Assembly (NCBI GenBank): GCA_021229015.1 | Contig: CM037782.1 | Span: forward strand, 44,767,040-44,831,039 | Direction of reading: 5' to 3' | DNA length: 64,000 bases | DNA from: Solen grandis | Taxonomy: Eukaryota; Mollusca; Bivalvia; Adapedonta; Solenidae | Shown: in pieces, positions 12,542 through 24,490 of the stretch | Layout: the number at the start of each line of letters is the position of its first letter | How positions within the stretch are numbered: position 1 is the first letter of the stretch | Position numbers and translations under genes: made by a program | Notes under the pieces: generated by a model | Databases searched by the model: none | The model's input: only the letters and a program-made list of their open reading frames with translations | What the model was told of the DNA's origin: nothing

Positions 12542-14725
12542 GTCAGGAGCTGCAAATAACCTTAAAAGTCATACTTTTAAAATGTTGATTTTCGAAATTA
12601 TTGGTTATGTTTGACCGCGTACTGTGGACAAACCATGCATTTCTCAAAATCGCCACACCATATATTTTGTACGTATATGTCTTGCGAATCATATGCAACA
12701 AACAAAATTCTCCTATCTCATCTCTGAAAAAAATGGGGACTTTTTTCGTAGACCTACCCTTTATTTCACAGTTTTTGCGAGATTCAAACTTTCAACCTCC
12801 TGTAGCACGAAAGTTTTATATACGCAAATAATTGATACCTATCATATTTTATTAAGTTTCTGACAAGGAACACAATGCAAAAAACCACATTTGAATCGGA
12901 CCTCAAATAACAGAGTTATTAGCCCCTAGTCATTTTTAGAAAACGCCACCTAGCGGCAAAACTAAGACAAAAATGAAAATTTTCTCAACGTTAGGATCAA
13001 ATTCAGATCATAGGACAAAACTGGTAAAAAAATCAGAAATGTGACTTTTTTCTATCATGGTGATATGCCGTTCACAAAAAAAGGTTAGAAAAATAATAAT
13101 AACTAGAATCGCTAATGCGATATCATCGGTTTTCGCAAAAGCAATTCCATTCAGTTCACGAGTCACATGTTTCGAAAAACATATTTCTTCGTTCAATGGC
13201 TTTTTGAATACTGTTGAATACAGTGATCTTTCAAACATTTTTGTCGCAATGTTTAAGCAGACTTTTTACCAAGAAGAATACTTCTAAGTATTACCTGTCT
13301 GTAATGTAGTCGCAAACTTGAAAACTTTTTTTACAGACTTCGGGTACTGCAACATTATATGTGTGTGTTGCTTTATGAGGATGACATACGACAATTGTAC
13401 TCGATAAACAAGAATTGCAAACGACACACAACAGTATAAAATGACACGCGACAATGCGATATGCCACTTAACATTATAACGAACTAATGTTGCATTGAAA
13501 TACTATCATTTTCATGAAATATCGCATAAATATTTTAGTGTTGTTTCAAATTGATGTCACCAAGGAACAGAATGCAAAAAATTGCATAAAAATCAGACTT
13601 TAATCATTTTAGTAATAAAGGGTGATTTCAAGCCAAGCGCCCCTAGCAGCAAAATGAGAAACAAAATTGAGTAAAATTTTACTTATTAGGTACCTAGAAA
13701 TGCAGCAAATGGTTCAATGAAGCATACAAGTCGCACTAGTCGAACATTCTATTCCTTATATATCACAATTTGAAGCATAAAAACTGATTTACAATTATTC
13801 CAAAAAAGGATCAAACTTTGGACTGCCGTAATATGACCAAATCAAGTCCGATCTTCAAAACCTAAACATCACTGGAAAGGGCTATTCAAGAACTAAAACT
13901 TTTGTTATATACTTTCAATAAAATATTTTTTGTTTTGGAGCTATTCGGAGCCGAATAAAAACACAATTATCGTAATATGACCTTGACCTTTGAAATTTCA
14001 TTTTAACTTTTTAATTGTGAGGCCCTTTAAAACATAACAATACATAACTTGTGAAAATATCATGAAGAATGAACTAAAAATAAGTCAGGAGCGACAAAAA
14101 ACATCTTTTCGAAATTTTAATTTTTCCTAAAATTTAGTGAAGTTTGACCGTTTCTAGAGGACAAACCATGTATTTATTAAATTCGCTACCCCATATATTT
14201 TGTGCGTATATGTCTTGCAAATCATTTGCAGCAAACAGAATTCTTCTATCTGATGTCTAACAAAAACGGATAGGTTTTTCGTACACATACCTTCATCTGC
14301 ACAGTTTTTTGCGAGGTTCAAACTTTCAACCTTCCGTTGCTAGCTCAAAAAGTTTCAGCCACTCATACCTAGAAACTATCATATTTTATTAGGCTATCAA
14401 CAAGAAACATAATGCAATAAACCGCATTTGGATCAGGCTTTAACTTTTTGAGTTATAAGTAGAAGAGTGCTTTCAAGCTAAGCGCCCCCTAGCGGCAAAA
14501 TGAGAAACAAAATTGATTACAATTTTTCCATTAGGTACCTAGCAATGCAGCAAATAGTTCAATCAAGTACGCAAGTCGCACTAGTCGAACATTCTATTTC
14601 TTATATATCACAATTTGAAGCATAAAAACTGATTTACAATTATTCCAAAAAAGGATCAAACTTTGGACTGCCGTAATATGACCAAATCAAGTCCGATCTT
14701 CAAAAACTAAACATCACTGGAAAGC
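12542..14725 (-). repeat. Third copy of the higher-order repeat modules
   Basis: Near-identical in order and sequence to 1644-3730: the CTCF-module (14-mer 12943-12956), CTAG at 13103-13106, then 845-bp monomers from 13773 and 14618. The second is cut off at about 14725. A CTCF-like 14-mer is at 14482-14495. Confidence 0.85.
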
Positions 14726-15638
14726 GGCATCTTGGTTTTCGCTTTAACTTGACTAGTAAGAGTACTGGTTTCAACTGCAGACATAATTGATTGATATTAA
14801 CTTTATTCGAATATTTTTGTTAATTGATCAAATTAAGTCCGATCTTCAAAAACTAAACATCATTAGAACGATCTCTTCACGAACTAAAACTTTTGTTCAT
14901 ATACTTTCTATAAAATATTTTTAGATTTGGAGCTATTTTATGCCGATAAAAATAATAATAATTGGTATATGACCTTGACCGTTGCATATTATGGCTGATT
15001 TTTTTTCCATGATTTTATTTGTTTTATAAAACTGCATTAACAGTGAAAAAATGATGAAGATTGAATAAAAAAATAAAGTCAGGAGCTGCAAATAACATTA
15101 AAAGTCATGCTTTGAAAATGTTGACTTTTCGAAAATATTGGTTAAGTTTGACCGCATACTGTTGACAAACCATGCATTTCTCAAAATCGCCACACTATAT
15201 ATTTTGTACGTATATGTCTTGCAAATCATATGCAACAAACAAAATTCTCCTATCTCATTCCTGAAAGACGTGGATAAATTTTTCGCAGACCTACCCTCAT
15301 TTCACAGTTTTTTCGAGATTCGAACATTCAACCTCCTGTAGCACGAAAGTTATATATACGCAACTTTTTGAAAACTATCATATTTTATTAAGTAACTGAC
15401 AAGGAACGCAATGCAAAAAACCGCATTTCAATCGGACTTCAAATAACAGAGTTATTAGCCCTTAGTCACTTTTACAAAACGCCCCCTAGCGGCAAAATTA
15501 AGACAAAAATGAAAATTTTCTCGACGTTAGGATCAAATTCAGATCCTAGGACAAAACTGGTAAAAAAATCAGAACTGTGACTGTTTCCTATCTTGTTGAT
15601 ATGCCGTTCACAAAAAAGAGACGGAAAAATAATAATAA
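14726..15638 (-). repeat. Diverged satellite and module copy
   Basis: After the break at 14725 comes a short segment recalling the GCGG-type palindrome, then one satellite-type unit (14820-15080) and a CTCF-module variant with the 14-mer at 15479-15492. It stops at the AATAATAAT tract where the pearl-like element begins. Confidence 0.75.
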
Positions 15639-16941
15639 ACAAGAGGGCCAAGATGGCCCTTGGTCGCTCACCTGAGAAAGATGATTGCTTAAGAAATAAA
15701 GATGCTTGAGTGTAAAAGTGAAATCTGGCTTTTTTTTATGGTGAAATGGGCTTAACTCCTAAATTTACAAGTCAATATCAGTTATAATTGAACCCGATTG
15801 TGAGATTATGGGCATTTAAAAATTGTCTTAAAGTTTAAAAATGATTGTAAAAAGAATTGGTAGAGTAAACAAAGTGAAATTTGCATTTTTTTATTAAAAG
15901 GGGCATAACTCCTGATCTAAATGACCCATCTCAGCCACAATTGAACTCAATCGAGACATTATGGTCATTAACAATGTCATAAAGTTTGAAGATGATTGCT
16001 AAAAAAAGGAAAATGCTAGAGTGTAAACAATGTGAAATATGGCTTTTTTTTTTTATTAAAAGGGGCATAACTCCTGACCTAATTGACGGATCTCAGCCAT
16101 AATCGAACTCAATCGAGACCTTATGATCATAAGCATTGTCATAAAGTTTGATGAGGATTGCTTAAAAGATGAAGATGCTAGAGTGTAAACAACTTGAAAA
16201 ATGGCATTTTTGAATATTAAAAGGGGCAAAAACTCCTGACCTAATGGTACGATAACAGCCATAATTAAACTTGCCGTGATTTTATGGTTATAAACATTGA
16301 TATAAAGTTTGAAGATAATTGCTCATGAAATGAAGATGCTAGGTGCAAACAATGTGAAATCTGGCTTTTTTTAATTTTAAAAGGGGCATAACTCCTGACC
16401 TAATGTTTCCGATATCAGCCATAATCCCAACTTGGCCGTGATTTTATGGTTATAAACATTGTTTTTAAAATTTGAAGATAATTGCTCTGAAATAAAGATG
16501 CTAGGTGCAAACAATGTGAAATCTGGCTTTTTTGAATTTTAAAAGGGGCATAACTCCTGACCTAATGGTACGATATCAGCCATAATCGAACTTTGGGCCG
16601 TGATTTTATGGTTATAAACATTGATATAAAATTTGAGATAATTGCTCATGAAATGAAGATGCTAGAGTGCAAACAATGTTAAAACTGGCTTTTTGAATTT
16701 AAAGGGGCAAACTCCTGACCAATGTTCCGTATCAGCCATAATCGAACTTGGCCGAGATTTTTTTTGGTTATAAAACATTGTTTTAAAGTTTGAAGATAAT
16801 TGCTCATAAAATGAAGATGCTAGAGTGCAAACGAACAAATTGTGGACGACGGACGACGGACGGACGGAGGACGGACGGACGACGGACATTCATCGATCCT
16901 AAAAAGCTCATCCTGACACACGTGCTCAGGTGAGCTAAAAA
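15639..16941 (+). mobile_element. pearl/CvE-like non-autonomous element
   Basis: A 1.3-kb element with the layout of bivalve pearl-family (Helentron/Helitron-like, non-autonomous) elements. The left end ACAAGAGGGCCAAGATGGCCC contains a GGGCCA/TGGCCC inverted pair, followed by GCTCACCTGAG. Seven tandem core repeats are marked by GGGC(A/T)TAACTCCT-type words at 15747, 15901, 16063, 16224, 16384, 16546 and 16705 (spacing 154-162 bp). A (GACG)n-type microsatellite lies at about 16845-16887. The right end has CTCAGGTGAGC, the complement of the left GCTCACCTGAG. It sits exactly between an AATAATAA tract and the CTAG terminus of the host array (16942-16945). There is no coding sequence, so it would need helicase supplied in trans. 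A shortened relative lies in the GPCR intron. Confidence 0.82.
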
Positions 16942-17062
16942 CTAGAATCGCAAAATTTGAATTGCGATATCATCGGTTTTCGCAATTCAATCTCTTTTTT
17001 TCAAAATTGCAATTCACGAAATTGTATTACAAAAGCAAAAAAATTTCATGCGTGTGTTGATA
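16942..17062 (-). repeat. Terminal module with CTAG palindrome, cut by gap
   Basis: CTAG followed by AATCGCAAAATTTGAATTGCGAT and then a stretch that is the reverse complement of 36042-36160, 40500-40620 and 42945-43063. The last bases before the gap (TATCAACACACGC read on the minus strand) match the interior of those copies, so the repeat continued into the missing sequence. Confidence 0.85.
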
Positions 17063-17162
17063 NNNNNNNNNNNNNNNNNNNNNNNNNNNNNNNNNNNNNN
17101 NNNNNNNNNNNNNNNNNNNNNNNNNNNNNNNNNNNNNNNNNNNNNNNNNNNNNNNNNNNNNN
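17063..17162. other. Scaffold gap of 100 N
   Basis: Exactly 100 undetermined bases, a conventional placeholder of unknown true length. Neighbouring order and orientation depend on scaffolding. The left edge lies inside a repeat. Confidence 0.98.
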
Positions 17163-17757
17163 ACAGCAAAAATAGGTCAAGGTCAAGGTCAATAGGTGAA
17201 ACAATTGTCTGGATAGGCCTCGTCAAGATGAATATGCATAACAAAAGTAAAAGTTGTGTATGGAATAGTAGAGAAGTTACGGCTAACGTTATGATTCCGG
17301 ACGATGACGCCTGACGACAACGCGGACGCCGGAGTTACGATAATAGCTCGTATTTTTTTCTTCGAACATCTGACGAACTATAAATGTAACTGAGAAAAAA
17401 AAAAGAAAGAATGAAACAAAAAAATGTTGTCCAGACAAACTGAGGAGGGGAACAGAGCCTTTGTTATCAGTAAAATTCAACAATTTGACTTAATTTGGAA
17501 CTCAAAATTTTCAATAAGGATTTTGCAACATATGTTTGTGTAACAAACTAATTCATGGAAACGTACTTTACCTTTATTTTCAAATCCTTTGTTGATTTCG
17601 TTGATAATGTAGCTTAGCCAAAAATAAAATGGCTTTCATTACAGCCTGCAAAACCTTTACTGTAGTACCGCTTCCGAGTTGTTACACGTAGGAGTGAAAT
17701 GTACCGTAATTACCGAAAAGGGGCTGAATTTCGGGAAATTTATTAAGAAACATATGG
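17163..17757. other. Non-coding stretch, no gene seen
   Basis: Starts with a triple GGTCAA run (AGGTCAAGGTCAAGGTCAA at about 17175), i.e. overlapping nuclear-receptor-type half-sites, then AT-rich sequence. No exon with credible splice sites and domain was found. Confidence 0.5.
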
Positions 17758-17957
17758 TTTTTATTTTACGCGATGAACAACAAATGACAGGTATTTTATT
17801 TTTGGTAATGAAATGAAAAAAAGGAAGAAATCAACTTCCGGTTTGACCTACAAAATACGGTGAGTTAATTAAAATACGATTTTCTAAAAATCTCAGTCTA
17901 ATCTAAAAATCTGCAATACAAATTTTCTTTAACTCTAATGTTTAGTAGTTGAAGAAG
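17758..17957 (+). repeat. Direct repeat copy 1 (about 170-200 bp)
   Basis: Shares with 18837-19007 the words ATGAACAACAAATGACAGGT, CTTCCGGTTTGACCTAC and AATGTTTAGTAGTT in the same order, with a short extra segment in this copy. The copies are about 1.08 kb apart. Ends lack TG...CA, so an LTR pair is not supported; a duplicated MITE or small dispersed repeat is more likely. Confidence 0.75.
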
Positions 17958-18836
17958 TATCGTACTAACAAACAACATAATTGGGAAATTTGTATTACAG
18001 ATTGTTAGCTTTTTTAAGGAGAAAAGTGCGTATTTCACAAAAAAACAACAAAAAAACTGATTTTCTGCAGTAAAAGTACTATTTCTTCGAAACAAATGGA
18101 TGTCATTCAAAATAAATGTTTGCTGAAATTGAAAAAAATCTACTCCTTATAAATTTCAATATATTTCAGTTCAAAAACCTAATGAAAAGGGGTTGAAATA
18201 TCCATTTTATTGAGGTTATTAAAATAGGCACTAAACCGGATGTAGAATTAGAAGCGGCCTATTTCCTGAAAATCGGAGGTAGATTCGTGCAAAGGTGATG
18301 AGGTGTATGCACGTGAAATTGTTCGGCCCGATTCTTTGACGCTTGCGTCAAAGGTTTTCTTTTATATGAACTTTACAACCGGAACTCTTCGTGTAAGTCT
18401 GTCTCCGAGAGGTTACGATTGATTAACTACACTGCATGATCAATACAATGAATCTCCACAGTCGCGGATGAAGCCATACTACATGCTTTCTGTGGCAACA
18501 AAAAACATCGGTACCAGAATCTCGACAATTGTAACATTACGATTCTGTAAACAGTTTGTTATTCCAGAAGAAGCCCTATGGAATTTTGTTGCGATTTTAT
18601 TTGAAAATGGGAATTATTTAGATATAAGCCACGTGGTTTTAATAGCGCAATGAGTACATCTGTGAACGCACTTTCATCAGGAAAATATCCATTCTAAAGT
18701 CTGGTAAACATGCAATATGGCTTCACCCGCGACTCGTTCATGAGTACAGTGACAGACACGTGCTGCTGTAAACAAACAAAGTTATAAATATAACGCTACT
18801 CTCTATATATCACGTGTGTGTGTGTGTGTGTGTGTG
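17958..18836. other. Interval between the direct repeats, no gene seen
   Basis: AT-rich, with a 61-codon open stretch at 18468-18653 that resembles nothing I know and lacks splice support. A (GT)n microsatellite occupies about 18811-18837, directly before the second repeat copy. Confidence 0.5.
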
Positions 18837-19007
18837 TTTATTTTACGCAATGAACAACAAATGACAGGTATTTTGGGTTATGAAATGAAGAAAAAAAACA
18901 ACTTCCGGTTTGACCTACAAAATACGGTGAGTTAATTAAAATACGATTCTTAAAAACCTGCAATACAAATTCTCTTTTACTCTAATGTTTAGTAGTTAAG
19001 GAAATAT
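18837..19007 (+). repeat. Direct repeat copy 2
   Basis: Second copy of the 17758-17957 repeat, slightly shorter and directly downstream of a (GT)n tract. Confidence 0.75.
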
Positions 19008-19663
19008 AAATTAATTAATCGATCAATAAATCTATTAATTAAACTTACTACGCGTGGTTTCACTGATCTTTAAGTAGTTGATTTATATTCATAAAAACGA
19101 AGAAATACCATTGTACATACAGAGATAATAGCCGAATATATAGCGTAGGTACCGAGGATGGTTATTCCAGCGTGCCGTCGTGTTAAATTAATTTGTCATA
19201 TTGTATATCAGTCCATTTTCGACCATACATTTTTAAGAATTTGTTCTATGTTTTTTAGTGAGAGAAAAGAAAATAGTTTGACAATGCTAAAAAGATACCT
19301 CTATCCCGGTTCCAAAGCCCATATTGTGAGCCAAAACTAACTTATTTTTTGATGCGATACGCGGAAGTTATACGCTATTCTTGGATTACCATTTTCATTT
19401 TATTTTCAATTGTTATTGCGTGTTACATAAATGGAAAACAGTTACAAAAATTAAATCTGTATATACATACTCTACCATTTTTTTGTCTGAAAAGGCCATT
19501 AAATATAAATAATTATTGGTAATGAATTAACACACTCATTGATAATCTATCACTGTTTTTCATATTATTTTCTCACGTTAGCAGAATAAGGAGAATGCAT
19601 TTGCGTGTATGTATTTTTATATGCATAAACGTGCTCATGTCAGACATGTTTGTTGTTGTATTG
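19008..19663. other. AT-rich stretch, nothing recognised
   Basis: No repeat copy, exon or RNA gene could be supported here. Confidence 0.45.
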
Positions 19664-19892
19664 GGGTTTACCGTCGCTGCGATAGTGTCTAATCATATAG
19701 CGACGTCCAGCTAATTGCAGGTGGAGGAAGACCCCGAGTACACAGAGGTAACCGGGTAGAACCACCGACCTACCGCAAGCCAGCTGGAAGGCTTCCTCAC
19801 ATGAAAAATCCGAAATCCCTACCGGGATTCGAACCCACGCGGTGAGGGGCTGAGAGAGTCCACGACTGTAACCGCTCGGTCACGGCGGCCCC
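19664..19892 (-). mobile_element. tRNA-derived SINE (family 1)
   Basis: Read on the minus strand: a GGCCGCCGTGACCGAG-type tRNA head (A box), the B box GGGTTCGAATCCC, then a conserved body (ATGTGAGGAAGCCTTCCAGC, GCGGTAGGTCGGTGGTTCTA) and a tail TAGCTGGACGTCGCTATATG. The same element is at 25783-26024 (+) and 49518-49767 (+). The cloverleaf is not intact, so it is a SINE rather than a tRNA gene. A (GT)n microsatellite (about 19900-19920) abuts the head end. Confidence 0.88.
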
Positions 19893-20027
19893 TGTTGTGT
19901 ATGTGTGTGTGTGTGTGTGTACACTTTGATCAAAAGATTTTTTTTAAATATTATTTTAAGTATCTTACAAAAAAGTATATGTGTAATCTCAGTTTTATTA
20001 TTAAATTTATTACTATTTAATTTACTT

Positions 20028-20115
20028 GTTTCCTTCGGGATTCGAACCCATGCGGTTAAACTGAAATACATTGACGACTTGGTGTCGCTATCACTACGCC
20101 ACTTTGGAGCCTTAT
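20028..20115 (-). mobile_element. tRNA-like SINE head fragment
   Basis: The minus strand carries GGCTCCAAAGTGGCGTAGTG (A-box-like) and GGGTTCGAATCCC (B box) about 55 bp apart. No body or tail of family 1 follows, so it is a different or truncated SINE. Confidence 0.6.
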
Positions 20116-20589
20116 TGTAATCCGATTTACAACAGTAATAACTTTATCCTCGTGCAAGTTGATAAACGTTTCCCTTACGTAGGGAAAAAAATAATAACAA
20201 AATAAGCTTTATTTTGTAAACAAAAGCTAAATTATTATTATTAGTATTATTGATTACTGTTTAAATTAAAGTGAATGAAATAAATGTTCAATGAAATAAA
20301 ATTATTACCATTATTACTGAAAACCTAAACCCGTGCCAATGATATAACACAAAACGTATATAAGGTATGAACTAATCTGTCAAGTTTGCATCTTGTTTCT
20401 GCACAATGCAGACTATGCATATCTGTAAAGTTTGCTTCCGCGAACTGAACATACCTTAACTGTTTTACAGTTGAGGTCTCAATCAAAGCATGATCCTGGT
20501 CGTGGGCTCTCATGCACAGTCCTCCTTATATTTTTCACCTTTTTCAGTTAGACATGTTCACCTATTTTATTGAGTTTTACTCATCCATT
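20116..20589. other. Non-coding stretch, no gene seen
   Basis: AT-rich with short ATT runs. No exon, RNA gene or repeat copy recognised. Confidence 0.45.
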
Positions 20590-22325
20590 GGGGAACATTA
20601 CTTAACCCATTCATGACGAGTGATACTCACTGATATAGGTTAGCGTAACTAACTGAACTAGGTGAGAAATCAAAATTTTATTAGGTTAGCATTACTCGCT
20701 GTTTATAATGGGCATTGTCATGTAATTGCTTCAATCTTACTCATAAGATAAGGAGAACTTAAAAGGTTAACATGGTCAGTACTCACCTTGTTTTCATGAC
20801 AAATGGTCACCCAAACATGAATATTACTCACCTTATTTAGTGAGTATTGTTCACCCAAACATGAATATTACTCACCTTATTTAGTGAGTATTGTTCACCC
20901 AAATATGAATATTACTCACCTTATTTAGTGAGTACTCTTCACCCTATTGCATGAATAGTACTCACCTTATTTAGTGAGTACTGTTCACCCTATTGCATGA
21001 ATAGTACTCACCTTATTTAGTGAGTACTTTCACCCTAATATGAATATTACTCACCTTATTTAGTGAGTACATTTGTTCACCCTATTACGTGAAAAGTATT
21101 CCCCTTATTAGTGAGTACTGTTTACGTATTTTAAGAACAGTACCCAAAAATATGAATATTACTCACCTTAATACATAAACAGTATTCACCCTCTTAAGTG
21201 AGTAATATTTTTAACCAATTACATTAATAGTACTCGCCTCATTATATGGATAATACTCACTTTTTTGTGTAATATTCACCGAATATAATGAACGTTCTCA
21301 CCTTATTTAGTAAGTATGTTATCCAATTGTTTGAACAGTACGCAATTCTTGCACTGAAGAAGGTTATAAATTTTCGTGAGCAATACTAAATATATAAATA
21401 AGGTGAACACTGTTCATATATTAAAGTTTTACTCCTTTAAATTAAATTAAACAATACACAACTTATAACTACATATATCATATGAGATAAACCAAGCTTT
21501 TTGAGCAGTACTCACCCTATTCAGTGTGTACTGTTCACCCAGTTTTATGAACAATACTCACCATATTCAGTGTGAACTGTTAACGTTACTCACCTATTCA
21601 GTGTGTTCTATCCACCCAGTTTTATGAGCAGTACTCACCCTATTCAGTGTGTACTGTTCACCCAGTTTTATGAACAATACTCACCATATTCAGTGTGAAC
21701 TGTTAACGTACCACTATCAGTGTGTCTATCCACCAGCTTTATGAGCAGTACTCACCCTATTCAGTGTGTACTGTTCACCCAGTTTTATGAACAATACTCA
21801 CCATATTCAGTGTGTTCTATCCACCCAGCTTTATGAGCAGTACTCACCATATTCAGTGTGTTCTATCCACCCAGTTTTATGAACAGTATTCAAACTGTTC
21901 AATGTGTTCAGTTTTATGGACAGTACCCAACCTATTCAGTTTGTACTTCGTACCGAATTAGCTTCTTCCTAAAAGTCTCACCTTATTCAGTTAGCAATGC
22001 CTACTTATTGAATGACTAATGCTCACTTATTTCAGTAAATAATGATCGATAATTTTAGTGACTTATACCCACCTATTTGAGCGAATAATGTTCAATGATT
22101 CCAGAGTTAGAAATACACACCTTAATAATGAATACATTTTCCAGCATGAAATGCTTACCTATTTCTGGAAATAATGAACAACTTTTTCATTTTTCAGCGA
22201 GTAATGCCCCTTTATTCGAGTTAACAATTTTAACCTTCTTAGATTTTCAGTGAGTAATGCTCACCAATTTGAGTTGAACACCTTTTTCATTGAGTAATAT
22301 TCACCTGCTTCGTGCATATGTAAAA
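20590..22325. repeat. 44-46-bp minisatellite array
   Basis: About 1.7 kb built on TACTCACC...GTGAGTA...TTCACCC units. The left half (about 20800-21130) has regular 44-46-bp units with the ACTCACCTTATTTAGTGAGT palindrome-like core. The right half (about 21490-21960) has a variant with CTATTCAGTGTGTACTGTTC. Both edges decay gradually, as expected of old array margins. No reading frame persists. Confidence 0.85.
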
Positions 22326-22424
22326 CTATAAGCATATGCATTGCTGAAATCAAATATAAAATATAATAAGGAGTTAGATGTTTATCAGGCCTCGACATAC
22401 CAAAGTGGTTTAAAATTGTACGGT

Positions 22425-22610
22425 ATATCTTCCTTGCTTGGCGCTCAGCATACAAGAGTAGATCCAGGACTGGCTGGCCCGTTGTCAGGATAATGTGACT
22501 GGATGTGGTACATGACAACACTATATCTGTCTCAAGAAGACCTAGTCTCCAAATGACTGAAATACTGTCGGTGGGACGATAAGCCCAACAAACAAACTTT
22601 CACTGTACCA
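22425..22610 (+). repeat. Probable dispersed SINE/MITE-like repeat
   Basis: CTTGGCGCTCAGCATACAAG, TGGCTGGCCCGTTGTCAGGA and a terminal ATGACTGAAATACTGTCGG word. The last phrase is shared with the tail of the family 1 SINE (ATGACTGAAATACTG at 49720-49735), indicating a common SINE-type 3' tail. Ends are uncertain. Confidence 0.5.
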
Positions 22611-22989
22611 GAGGAATTCACTGGTATAGATCCAGGTACACTTCAGTTATTGGTCCCCTACCAGTGATTACAGATTGTTTCTCTGTCTGTTCTTTCTTCC
22701 GTCTGATGTCCGGAAATCTGGATCCCGCGATAACTTTAAAACCGTTTAAGATAATGTTATGAAACTTGGTACATATGAATAGATGGCCGTATGGAGATTC
22801 TGCACATCACTTTTTTTTCTCGGACCAATATTCTGGTTGCTATGATAATGGAATAATGGATAATGGAAAATATTGCACCTCAACTATAGGGAACTCGTAT
22901 GTTGCGTGCAACACCAGTTACTTGTTCAATGGTCCTCATTGATGTTAATATCATACAAACAACATAGGATATCTCCATACTTTGCGTAC

Positions 22990-23085
22990 TAGTTGTTGTC
23001 GCTGCAACAGTTAGTCATGCTTATTACTGGAGGAGGAAGACCCCGTAGAACTACCGACCAATCACAAGCCAGCTGAATTTGAATG
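22990..23085 (-). mobile_element. Degenerate 3' fragment of the family 1 SINE
   Basis: The minus strand retains CAGCTGGCTTGTGATTGGTC, GTAGTTCTAC and GGGGTCTTCCTCCTCC in the order seen in the SINE body at 49620-49700, with many substitutions. The tRNA head is missing. Confidence 0.6.
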
Positions 23086-23427
23086 TTCAGTATCACTAGA
23101 TATCATAGGAATTATTGAGATGTAGTATGCAATGAAGTGTGCAGACATGAATGTACCTCTCTATTTATTTACTTAATTAATATGCATACCTATGTATACA
23201 TGTATAGACCAGTGTGTGTGCTGTCCATATATGGAAATACCCTCATTAATATGCATACCTCAGGACGACTGTGAAAAGTTCAAACCAACAATTTATACAT
23301 TTATTTTTCATTTTTAAAGTGAAGGACAATAAGTAGATATGAAGTAATAAAGGTATGTGAAATTCTAGGCTCTAACATCTTATATTAATGGGATACCTCT
23401 TTACTGTTACGCTCACTTGACAGACAA

Positions 23428-23471
<44 letters not shown>

Positions 23472-23932
23472 GCCTATGCAGTAATTAGAATACTATTGGC
23501 CTGTCTTGCGGTTATCATTCCAAACACTCGTATCGTAATATCCTATACCTTATATAATATATCCACCACCACTGATGTCCTTAACTCCACATGGAATGTA
23601 AACTTTATTTTATTTTTAAGGGTCTCTTAACTGTTACATATAGAAAAATAGGCCATATCATCAGTAATTTAATAAAGTTACTTTTTTAAAGTTGATTGTG
23701 AGGCAAGGACTTATACTATCTACATAGCAAAGTTTGCACTAGATATAACATTACCACAGAATATAACGAAGTGTTTATAGAACGTATAAATTATCAATAA
23801 TTAAATATGTCAAAGTATAGGATCTAACGCACAACATATATCGGAAATCGTTCTGAACATTTCCACATGTTTAAACTTTATTTATTTTACATCGATTACG
23901 AAACAAGTTCTTACATCTTAAATTAATCACTA
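23086..23932. other. Non-coding stretch with (TG)n tract
   Basis: Contains a (TG)n microsatellite at about 23431-23470 and a duplicated ATTAATATGCATACCT word (about 23180 and 23245). No exon was found. Confidence 0.5.
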
Positions 23933-24114
23933 TCGATGGCTGTGATGGTGGCGTATGTGGTCATAATTGTGGGGGGAAACGGGAAAACCCGGAGAAAACC
24001 CACGTGTCTGGACGGGCGATCACTATAACCTCTCTCGTACGTGACCAGGAATCGAACCACGGACGCATTGGTGAGAAGCGAAGCGCGTTACTACTACGCT
24101 ATCCAGGCACTCCA
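23933..24114 (-). mobile_element. tRNA-derived SINE (family 2)
   Basis: Read on the minus strand: GTGCCTGGATAGCGTAGTAG (A box region), then GTGGTTCGATTCCTGGTCAC (B box), and a body with GTGGGTTTTCTCCGGGTTTT. Spacing of the boxes fits a tRNA-like promoter, but no cloverleaf can be drawn. Distinct from family 1 in its body and tail. No clear target-site duplication seen. Confidence 0.75.
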
Positions 24115-24455
24115 CAACATGTAAATATATTGGTACATATTAATGCAATAACAAATAAACGTGTAGTAAATTCAGATGACTTCTGAAGACAGTGTCGGCT
24201 TTCCATACAATCGGGGTCGGTCTCGAACTAACGAAATATCAGGTACCGTTAGGCTAAGTGATTATTCGACTTTTTCGATGCCTTTCACTAGTCTGTTTCA
24301 GAATTGATGCGGTCTGTCTTCATAGGAATTGAGTAGTGATTTTTTTTCACGACTTGGTTTCCAAAGTACATGTATATATTCATAAACTGTTAGATAATCA
24401 ATATTAATGTGATTTTATTTTTTGAGATTTTGTGAATTGTGGACCCCCCCCCCCC

Positions 24456-24490
<35 letters not shown>

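Noticed and set aside
1..17062. CRISPR-like array of direct repeats
   Set aside because: Units are 330-845 bp with no short repeat/unique spacer alternation, and the context is a metazoan genome.
16957..17314. Open frames running across the N gap, also 35599-36015
   Set aside because: The frame through 100 undetermined bases is arbitrary, and both gap edges lie in repeats or introns.
17758..19007. LTR retrotransposon with the two direct repeats as LTRs
   Set aside because: No TG...CA ends, no primer-binding site or polypurine tract, and the interval has no gag or pol remnants.
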